A stretch of DNA of 64,000 nt. Origin: Kitasatospora phosalacinea. GTDB lineage: Bacteria; Actinomycetota; Actinomycetes; Streptomycetales; Streptomycetaceae. The number at the start of each line of letters is the position of its first letter. The first letter of the stretch is position 1. Below the pieces are notes generated by a model, which searched no databases, had not been told where the DNA came from, and was given only the letters and a program-made list of their open reading frames with translations. Of this stretch, positions 58,464 to 64,000 are shown piece by piece. Made by a program: the position numbers and the translations under genes. The stretch is from NCBI RefSeq assembly GCF_030268885.1, contig NZ_BSSA01000020.1, positions 1 through 64,000 of the forward strand. The letters are read 5' to 3'.

Positions 58464-59426
58464 ATGGACGTGTCCGCAGGGTTGTGGGCCGCCACCATCG
58501 CGGTGCTGATCGCGCTGGTGGTGGCCGACTTCTTCATCGGCGGCCGCAAGCCGCACGAGGTCTCGATCAAGGAGGCCGGGATCTGGACCACCGTGTGGGT
58601 GGTGCTGGCGGGCCTGTTCGGCGGGTTCGTCTGGTGGTACGGCGGGTCGAAGTCGGGGGTGGAGTTCTTCGCCGGGTACGTCACGGAGAAGTCGCTGAGC
58701 GTCGACAACCTGTTCGTGTTCATCCTGATCATGGGCAAGTTCGCGGTGCCGAAGATCTACCAGCAGTGGGTGCTGATGTTCGGCGTGATCATCGCCCTGG
58801 TGCTGCGGGCGGTCTTCATCGCGGGCGGCGCGGCGCTGGTCGCCGAGTTCTCCTGGGTCTTCTACTTCTTCGGCGCGTTCCTGGTCTGGACGGCCGTCAA
58901 GCTGCTCGGGGAGGCCGGGCAGGACAAGACGGAGGAGGAGTTCGAGGAGGGGCGGCTGCTGCGGATGATCAAGAAGCGGGTGCCGTCCACCGACGAGTAC
59001 CACGGCACCAAGCTGTTCGTCCGGATCGACGGCCGTCGGCTGATGACGCCGATGACGACGGTGATGCTGGCGATCGGCACCACCGACATGCTGTTCGCCC
59101 TCGACTCCATCCCGGCGATCTTCGGCCTGACCCAGGACGCGTACATCGTCTTCACCGCCAACGCCTTCGCGCTGATGGGCCTGCGCCAGCTGTACTTCCT
59201 GATCGGCGGCCTGCTGACCAGGCTGGTCTACCTGTCGTACGGGCTGTCGGTGATCCTCGGCTTCATCGGCGTCAAGCTGATCCTGCACGCGCTGCACGAG
59301 AGCGGCGTGCACGTGCCGGAGATCGGCATCGCGTTCTCGCTGGGCTTCATCGTGGTGGTGCTGGCGGTGACCACCGTCGCGAGCCTGCTGGCCTCCCGCA
59401 AGCAGGACCGGACGGCCGACGCCTGA
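58464..59426 (+). CDS. TerC/Alx family integral membrane protein
   Basis: A 320-residue membrane protein with about eight helices. Signature: VTEKSLSVDNLFVFILIMGK near 75-95 and ATTDMLFALDSIPAIFGLTQ near 210, each carrying the conserved Asp (SVDN and ALDSIPA) of the TerC family. Members take part in tellurite resistance or Mn2+ export coupled to membrane metalation of exported proteins. ATG 58464 follows GGAGGAG. It is a single gene. With the GDT1 gene at 21243 it gives the window two probable manganese-handling membrane proteins. Confidence 0.9.
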   Translation: MDVSAGLWAATIAVLIALVVADFFIGGRKPHEVSIKEAGIWTTVWVVLAGLFGGFVWWYGGSKSGVEFFAGYVTEKSLSVDNLFVFILIMGKFAVPKIYQQWVLMFGVIIALVLRAVFIAGGAALVAEFSWVFYFFGAFLVWTAVKLLGEAGQDKTEEEFEEGRLLRMIKKRVPSTDEYHGTKLFVRIDGRRLMTPMTTVMLAIGTTDMLFALDSIPAIFGLTQDAYIVFTANAFALMGLRQLYFLIGGLLTRLVYLSYGLSVILGFIGVKLILHALHESGVHVPEIGIAFSLGFIVVVLAVTTVASLLASRKQDRTADA

Positions 59427-59453
59427 CCCGGGGCCAGGCGTCGGCGCGCGGGG

Positions 59454-59780
59454 TCAGCCGCGCGGGCTGAGTTCGGCCATCGCGCTCCAACCGGTGCCGG
59501 GGACCTCGACGTTGACGATCTCCGGCGTGCGGGTGATGAAGTCGGGCATCCAGGCCATCGCGGTCTTGAAGTGCTCCGACTCGACGTGCCGGGCGCCCGC
59601 CTCGCCGTCCCGGAACGCCTCCAGCAGGACGTACTGGTGCGGGTCGTCGACGCTGCGGGACCACTCGAAGAAGACGTTCCCCTCCTCGGCGCGGGTCGCG
59701 GAGGTGAACTCCGCGACCCGCTCGATCCAGTCCGCGCTGTGCTCGGGCCGGACGGTGAACTTGACGGCGATGAAGATCAC
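59454..59780 (-). CDS. antibiotic biosynthesis monooxygenase (ABM) fold protein
   Basis: A 108-residue ferredoxin-like protein: FIAVKFTVRPEHSADWIERV, then EEGNVFFEWSRSVDDPHQYV and HVESEHFKTAM, the ABM family pattern (YgiN-like quinol or heme monooxygenases). GTG 59780 follows GAGGAG. It is a single gene, convergent with terC and separated from it by 27 bp. The substrate is unknown. Confidence 0.85.
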   Translation of the reverse strand: MIFIAVKFTVRPEHSADWIERVAEFTSATRAEEGNVFFEWSRSVDDPHQYVLLEAFRDGEAGARHVESEHFKTAMAWMPDFITRTPEIVNVEVPGTGWSAMAELSPRG

Positions 59781-59864
59781 GACTGCTGCTCCTCGACGGT
59801 GGGTTCGCACACGCGCGCGTGTGCCTTCACCTGCAACGATCGCAGATCCGGCGGGCGCGGCGCG

Positions 59865-60884
59865 TCACCGGGCCCGCAGGTACGCCGCCGCCGTCGCCCG
59901 CAGCCGCTCGTGCAGGCCGTCGTACGCCCGGGCCCGGCCCAGGACGGACTTCGGCAGCTTGGCGAGCATCGTGTAGTCGGTGTCGCAGACGTTCGCCGCC
60001 GGGGCCAGGCCGGTCTGGCTGACCAGCTGGTACGCGTCCAGCTGGTCCAGGCCGAGGAGTTCGGCCGTCCAGCCGACCAGGTCGTGCTGGCTGATCCGGA
60101 ACGCGTCCTCCAGCGGCCGGGCCGAGCCGGTGCTGATCAGGAAGTCGTCGTTCTCCAGCCGGGGCCAGGCCGGGCCGCCGCCCTTGACCAGGTCGACCAC
60201 CACGGTGGTGCGCATCGCCGCCTCCACCGCCGTCCCGCACACCTCGCCCTCGCCCTGCCGGGCGTGCCCGTCGCCGATCGCCAGCAGGGCGCCGTCCACG
60301 TTGACGCCGAAGTACGCTGTGGTGCCCGCCCGCATCTCGGGCGTGTCCAGGTTGCCGCCGTGCGCGCCCGGTGTGATCGAGGCCAGCACCTCCCCGGCCG
60401 CCGGGGCCACGCCGACCGTGCCGTGCATCGGGTCCAGCGGCAGCGCCAGCGTGAACTCGCCGTTCCGGGCCCGGAAGTGGCACAGGCCCGCCGCCACGTC
60501 CAGGTCGTACGCCCAGACCCGCTCCTCCAGCGGCGGGTGCAGCATCGCCGTCCGGTGGGTGGCCGTCAGCGCGCCGAAGTGCGGGAAGGTGCTGGAGAAG
60601 CCGCGGTCCCGGGCCGGGGTGATCTCCACGAAGTGCACCGCCAGCACGTCCCCCGGCTCGGCGCCCGCCACCGCGACCGGGCCGGTCACCGGGTTGAGGT
60701 ACGGGAAGACGCAGACCCGGCTGGGCAGGTCCTCGACGCCGCGGACCCTGCCGCCGAAGCAGTCCTCGGTGGTCAGCTCCAGGATGCTGCCGGGCGGGAC
60801 GGTCAGCAGCGGCGCACGCCCGCCGAAGGTGTAGGACCAGTCCTCCGGGCCGGGGGAGAGGCGGACGGGCTCGGGCAGGGTCAC
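59865..60884 (-). CDS. acetamidase/formamidase family amidase
   Basis: A 339-residue cytoplasmic amidohydrolase releasing ammonia from short amides. Landmarks: VPPGSILELTTEDCFGGRV, PGDVLAVHFVEITP, GTVGVAPAAGEVLASITPGA, HGGNLDTPEMRAGTTAYFGV and IGDGHARQGEGEVCGTAVE. These include the conserved DxH and GDxH-A-Q-GDGE motifs of the FmdA/AmdA family. GTG 60884 overlaps the stop of the permease gene upstream (GTGA), so uptake and hydrolysis are coupled. The exact amide is unknown. Confidence 0.9.
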   Translation of the reverse strand: MTLPEPVRLSPGPEDWSYTFGGRAPLLTVPPGSILELTTEDCFGGRVRGVEDLPSRVCVFPYLNPVTGPVAVAGAEPGDVLAVHFVEITPARDRGFSSTFPHFGALTATHRTAMLHPPLEERVWAYDLDVAAGLCHFRARNGEFTLALPLDPMHGTVGVAPAAGEVLASITPGAHGGNLDTPEMRAGTTAYFGVNVDGALLAIGDGHARQGEGEVCGTAVEAAMRTTVVVDLVKGGGPAWPRLENDDFLISTGSARPLEDAFRISQHDLVGWTAELLGLDQLDAYQLVSQTGLAPAANVCDTDYTMLAKLPKSVLGRARAYDGLHERLRATAAAYLRAR

Positions 60885-62302
60885 GGGGTCTCCTCGACGG
60901 GGGCGGTGGTGGCGGGGGAGGGTTCGGCGACGGACAGGACGGGGCGGCGGCCGGTCGCCACCAGCCCGGTCAGCACCAGGGCGCCGACCAGCAGCCAGAC
61001 GAAGCCGAGGCGCTGCGCCGCGATGTTCGCGTTGACCACCACGTACGCCAGGATCGCGAAGCCCAGCACCGGTGCGACCAGGTGGCGCCAGTGGTCCCGG
61101 CTGCGTCGGCGGACGAAGTGGTGCACGACCACGGCGACGTGCAGCACCAGGAAGGTGGTCAGCGCGCCGAAGTTGACCAGCGAGCCGAGCAGGGTGATGC
61201 CGTCGTCCCGGGAGGTCATCCAGAGGCCGAGCCCCAGCGAGACCCCGGCGGTCAGCAGGGTCGCGTTGACCGGCACCCGGCGGGTCGGGTGGACCTTCGC
61301 CAGGAAGGCGGGCAGCTGGCGGTCGCGGGCCATCGCGAACAGCAGGCGGCTGGTCGCCGCCTGTGCGACCAGCGAGTTGGCGAAGCCCCAGGCCACGGCG
61401 GTCGCGGCGGCGGTCAGGGTGGCCAGCCAGCCGCCCGCGGCGGTGCGCGCCGCGTCGTAGAAGGCGGTGCCGTCCGGGTCGCCGTCCCGCACCAGCGCGT
61501 CCGGATCGGTGACCAGCAGCGACGCCACCCAGGTCTGCACGATGAACAGGGTGCCCGCCAGCAGCAGCGCGACCACCATCGACCGGCCGATCGCCTTCGC
61601 CGAGTCCCGGTTCTCCTCCGCGAGGGTGGAGATGCCGTCGAAGCCGAGGAAGCTGAGCACCGCGATCGACACCGCGCCGAACACCAGGCTCCAGGAGAAG
61701 GTGTGCCCGTCGTACAGCGGCGTGAGGTCGAAGCCCCGGCCCCGGCCGTCCGCCAGCGCGACCACCCCGGCCACCACGAACAGCGCCAGCACCACCAGTT
61801 CGCCGACCAGCACCGCCTTGTTGACCCGGGCGGTGGTCTCGATGCCCAGGTAGTTGACCGCGGTGTTGAGCAGCACGAAGGCGACCACCCACAGCCACAC
61901 CGGCACCGAGGGCACCAGCGAGTTCATCGCCGCCCCGGCGACCAGGTACAGCAGGCCCGGCACCAGCACGTAGTCCAGCAGGATCATCCACCCCGCCAGG
62001 AAGCCCACCGGCGCGCCGATCCCGCGGCCCGCGTAGGTGTACACCGAGCCCGCCATCGGGAAGGCCCGCGACATCTGGGCGTACGACAGCGCGGTGAACG
62101 CCATCGCCACCATGCCCAGCAGGTACGCCAGCGCCACCATGCCGCCGGAGCCCTGGAAGACGCTGCCGAAGATGCCGAACGGCGCGATCGGCACCATGAA
62201 CAGCAGCCCGTAGACGAGCAGGTCGGTGAAGGTCAGTGAGCGGCGCAACTCCTGGTGGTAGCCGTAGCTCTCGATGCCCTGCGGCGCGGGCGTGTCGGCC
62301 AT
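60881..62302 (-). CDS. APC-family amino acid/amide permease
   Basis: A 473-residue transporter with twelve helices. The N-terminal FTDLLVYGLLFMVPIAPFGI, then GSVFQGSGGMVALAYLLGM, is the APC substrate-binding helix region with the GSG-type unwound turn. FLGFDGISTLAEENRDSAKA is helix 6. ATG 62302 follows GAGGGAG. Coupling to the amidase gene suggests that the substrate is an amide or an amino acid amide. It is preceded on the same strand by a binding-protein-like gene, with a strong terminator between. Confidence 0.88.
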   Translation of the reverse strand: MADTPAPQGIESYGYHQELRRSLTFTDLLVYGLLFMVPIAPFGIFGSVFQGSGGMVALAYLLGMVAMAFTALSYAQMSRAFPMAGSVYTYAGRGIGAPVGFLAGWMILLDYVLVPGLLYLVAGAAMNSLVPSVPVWLWVVAFVLLNTAVNYLGIETTARVNKAVLVGELVVLALFVVAGVVALADGRGRGFDLTPLYDGHTFSWSLVFGAVSIAVLSFLGFDGISTLAEENRDSAKAIGRSMVVALLLAGTLFIVQTWVASLLVTDPDALVRDGDPDGTAFYDAARTAAGGWLATLTAAATAVAWGFANSLVAQAATSRLLFAMARDRQLPAFLAKVHPTRRVPVNATLLTAGVSLGLGLWMTSRDDGITLLGSLVNFGALTTFLVLHVAVVVHHFVRRRSRDHWRHLVAPVLGFAILAYVVVNANIAAQRLGFVWLLVGALVLTGLVATGRRPVLSVAEPSPATTAPVEETP

Positions 62303-62359
62303 GGTGCTCCCTCTCGGTGGCGGACCAGCGGGTGTGGGGGAGACTGTAGGGGCAAGTAT

Positions 62360-62371
62360 TTCCAGATGGAA
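62360..62371 (-). promoter_or_regulatory. palindrome upstream of the permease-amidase operon
   Basis: TTCCA-GA-TGGAA lies about 60 bp before the permease start, inside an A/T-richer patch (62350-62381). It is likely an operator or promoter element. Regulation by the nearby MarR gene or the AmiC-like protein is only a possibility. Confidence 0.35.
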
Positions 62372-62392
62372 GGGTTTTCTCGGCGCGCGGGA

Positions 62393-62418
62393 CGGCCGCC
62401 CGGCGCGCCGGGCGGCCG
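62393..62418 (-). terminator. 26-bp perfect palindrome downstream of the binding-fold gene
   Basis: CGGCCGCCCGGCG followed directly by its reverse complement forms a 13-bp perfect self-complementary block 21 bp after the stop at 62439. It is probably a terminator separating this gene from the permease-amidase operon. Confidence 0.6.
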
Positions 62419-62438
62419 GGGACGGGGCGGGGAACGGC

Positions 62439-63500
62439 TCAGGTCAGGACGGTGAAGCCCGCGCCCTCGGCCCGGGCCAGGTGCACCGTGCGCCGCGCCG
62501 CGCGCAGCAGCGGGGCCGCCGCCCGGGCCAGGCCCGCGGGCTCCAGGGCGCGCCGGGCGGCCAGTGTCGCCAGCAGGTGCAGGCCCTCGTACAGGCCCAC
62601 CGCGTACGCGTCCAGCACCGGCGCCCACGGGCCGCACAGCGCGCGGTGGCGCTCGGCCAGCCGTTGGCGCGGCTCCTCGGGCAGCGTCGCGAAGGAGGGC
62701 ATCGCCGCGTACAGCGTGCCGGTGCCGTCGCCGCCCAGGGCCAGCAGGCCGTTCTCCTCCAGCGCGCCGGACAGCCGCACCAGGCGCCGGTCCAGCCCGC
62801 TGCGGCGCAGCGCCCGGTGGAACACCACCTGGTCGCGCCCGATCAGGCTGAGCAGCAGCGCGTCCGCGCGGGCCGCGCGCAGCCCGTCCAGCAGCGGCTC
62901 CACCGACCGCTCGACGGCGCCGAACGCGACCCGGCGCTCCAGCACCACCCGGGCCCCGGCGCCCGCCGCCAGCCGGGCCGCGGCCCGGTGCACGGTGCGC
63001 GGCCAGATGTAGTCGTTGCCGATCAGCGCCCACCGGCGCAGGTGGTGGCACTCCGTCAGTTCGACGATCGCGCGGCCGAGTTGGGCCTCCGGGGCGATGC
63101 CGGTGCACAGCACGCCCGGCCGCCGGGAGCCGCCCTCGTGCGGCGGGGTGAACACGTACGCGACCCGCTCGGCGGCCACCGCCTCCACCGCCCGGTGCAC
63201 GTCGCTGGTGTGGCACCCGGCCAGCGCGTCCAGCGCCCCCGCCGCGAGCAGGCGGCGCACCTCCGCGGCCACCGGCTGCGGCGCGCCCCCGCCGTCCACC
63301 AGCACCAGCTCCAGCGGGCGGCCCAGCACCCCGCCGCGGGCGTTCACCTCGTGCGCGGCCAGCAGTGCGCCGTCCAGCGCGGACGGGCCGGTCAGGCCGA
63401 GCGTCCCGGACTGCGGCACGACGAGGCCGACCCGGAACGCGCCGTCCTCCCGTCCCAGGTGCAGCGCGTCGAGCGGGTCGACCAGCCTGGCGTCCAGCAT
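62439..63500 (-). CDS. periplasmic-binding-fold protein without signal peptide (AmiC/FmdD/UrtA-like)
   Basis: A 353-residue protein of the Peripla_BP_5/6 type: FRVGLVVPQSGTLGLTGPSA, then ALLAAHEVNARGGVLGRPLE, ALAGCHTSDVHRAVEAVAAE, YVFTPPHEGG, LIGNDYIWPRTVHRA. This matches the short-chain amide/urea binding group (AmiC, FmdD, UrtA). No signal peptide or lipobox is present at ATG 63500 or the alternative GTG 63503, so it should stay in the cytoplasm, as AmiC does in Pseudomonas. The neighbouring amidase and permease fit a role as amide sensor. No AmiR-type antiterminator is seen; a divergent MarR gene might be the partner (inference). Confidence 0.75.
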   Translation of the reverse strand: MLDARLVDPLDALHLGREDGAFRVGLVVPQSGTLGLTGPSALDGALLAAHEVNARGGVLGRPLELVLVDGGGAPQPVAAEVRRLLAAGALDALAGCHTSDVHRAVEAVAAERVAYVFTPPHEGGSRRPGVLCTGIAPEAQLGRAIVELTECHHLRRWALIGNDYIWPRTVHRAAARLAAGAGARVVLERRVAFGAVERSVEPLLDGLRAARADALLLSLIGRDQVVFHRALRRSGLDRRLVRLSGALEENGLLALGGDGTGTLYAAMPSFATLPEEPRQRLAERHRALCGPWAPVLDAYAVGLYEGLHLLATLAARRALEPAGLARAAAPLLRAARRTVHLARAEGAGFTVLT

Positions 63501-63590
63501 CACTGCGTCCTCACCGGTGCGAGTATGGTCAAGGCGCCCGCCCCGGGGAACCCCGGCGGGCCGCAGCAAGGGATCGGAACGGGAGGGCGG

Positions 63591-64000
63591 ATGTCCGCGA
63601 ACGCCACCGGGCAGGAGGCCACCGGGCCGGACGCCGTCACGTCGGGCGCGGCCGCTCCGGCGCCGCTGCTGGTCGAACTCGTCGCGCTCGCCCACCGCCG
63701 TCTCACCGCCGGGCTGGCCGCCGCCCTCGCCGAGGAGGACTGCACCGTCGACCAGTGGCGGGTGATGCGCGCCCTCGCGGACGAACGGGGCCGCACGATG
63801 GGCGAGTTGGCGCAGGCCCTGCTCATCCCGCAGGCCAGCCTGAGCCGCCTGGTGGACGCCCTCGCCGACGCCGGGCTGGCCTACCGCCGCCAGGACGACC
63901 GGGACCGGCGCCGGATCACCGCCCACCTCTCCCGCCGGGGCCGCACCCGCCTGACCCGCCTGGACGCCCTCGCCGCCGCCCACGACGCCGCCGTCCGCAC
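63591..64000 (+). CDS. MarR-family transcriptional regulator, partial at window end
   Basis: The first 136 residues are visible: VELVALAHRRLTAGLAAALA, then VDQWRVMRALADERGRTMGE, recognition helix IPQASLSRLVDALADAGLAY, wing RRQDDRDRRRITAHLSRRGR. The C-terminal dimerisation helix runs beyond base 64,000. ATG 63591 follows GGGAGGG. It is divergent from the AmiC-like gene across 90 bp, so it probably regulates the amide cluster and itself. Confidence 0.85.
   Translation, partial: MSANATGQEATGPDAVTSGAAAPAPLLVELVALAHRRLTAGLAAALAEEDCTVDQWRVMRALADERGRTMGELAQALLIPQASLSRLVDALADAGLAYRRQDDRDRRRITAHLSRRGRTRLTRLDALAAAHDAAVR

Noticed and set aside
1..64000. CRISPR arrays, tRNA or rRNA genes
   Set aside because: No array of regularly spaced repeats and no tRNA- or rRNA-like sequence was noticed on reading. 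A dedicated tRNA scan was not possible.

Overview
The window is very GC-rich actinomycete chromosome. Two SsgA-like sporulation proteins, GTG/TTG starts, stop/start overlaps of the GTGA type, mycothiol-linked detoxification, SpoIIE-type phosphatases and many secreted hydrolases point to Streptomyces or a close relative such as Kitasatospora. The genus call is inference, because no rRNA or core phylogenetic marker is present.

Layout. Bases 1-900 hold wrecks of IS110 and IS256 transposases. Bases 890-5,650 are a starch/xylan section: a secreted tendamistat-like alpha-amylase inhibitor fused to a CBM20 (minus), the ruined C-terminus of a GH43 xylosidase, an SsgA-like gene, a fused DGPF/ECF-sigma remnant, and a GH13-CBM25-CBM20 alpha-amylase (minus). 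Bases 5,896-9,133 are a XylFGH-type sugar ABC operon. Bases 9,385-16,741 hold two multidomain SpoIIE phosphatases (the second frameshifted) around an acyl-CoA ligase truncated by an IS3 remnant and a divergent PucR-type regulator. Bases 16,742-18,400 are another insertion-sequence graveyard (two IS5-type remnants).

From 18,531 the sequence is compact and intact: M4 metalloprotease, phosphotransferase, GDT1/TMEM165 manganese exporter behind a yybP-ykoY-like leader, cytochrome P450 plus ferredoxin, a mycothiol-dependent formaldehyde dehydrogenase/MBL hydrolase pair, and a second SsgA-like gene.

Bases 27,762-34,043 carry the relatives of the mycobacterial sigK locus: sigK-rskA on plus, and FAD oxidase-DUF1365-cyclopropane synthase-DUF1295 on minus with nested stop/start overlaps. 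Two minus-strand promoters upstream of the oxidase and of an SRPBCC gene match C(C/A)ATCC-N15-CCGAAT, which looks like the SigK recognition sequence. The locus is therefore probably a SigK regulon acting on membrane lipids or envelope redox.

Bases 34,243-45,899 hold small orphan proteins, a TetR regulator with twin operators, a CoiA-like nuclease relative, a VOC protein, proline iminopeptidase and a dipeptide/oligopeptide ABC importer. Bases 45,935-59,426 hold a penicillin-acylase/discoidin protein, an XRE regulator with an aldo/keto reductase, an EamA exporter/MarR pair with twin palindromic operators, a PRC-barrel protein, a WXG100-like/DUF1023 operon, a winged-helix protein, a phosphatase and TerC. 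Bases 59,454-64,000 end with a monooxygenase-fold protein and an amide-utilisation cluster: acetamidase/formamidase, APC permease, a periplasmic-binding-fold protein without signal peptide (AmiC-like arrangement) and a divergent MarR gene cut by the window end.

No tRNA, rRNA, CRISPR array or complete mobile element was recognised.
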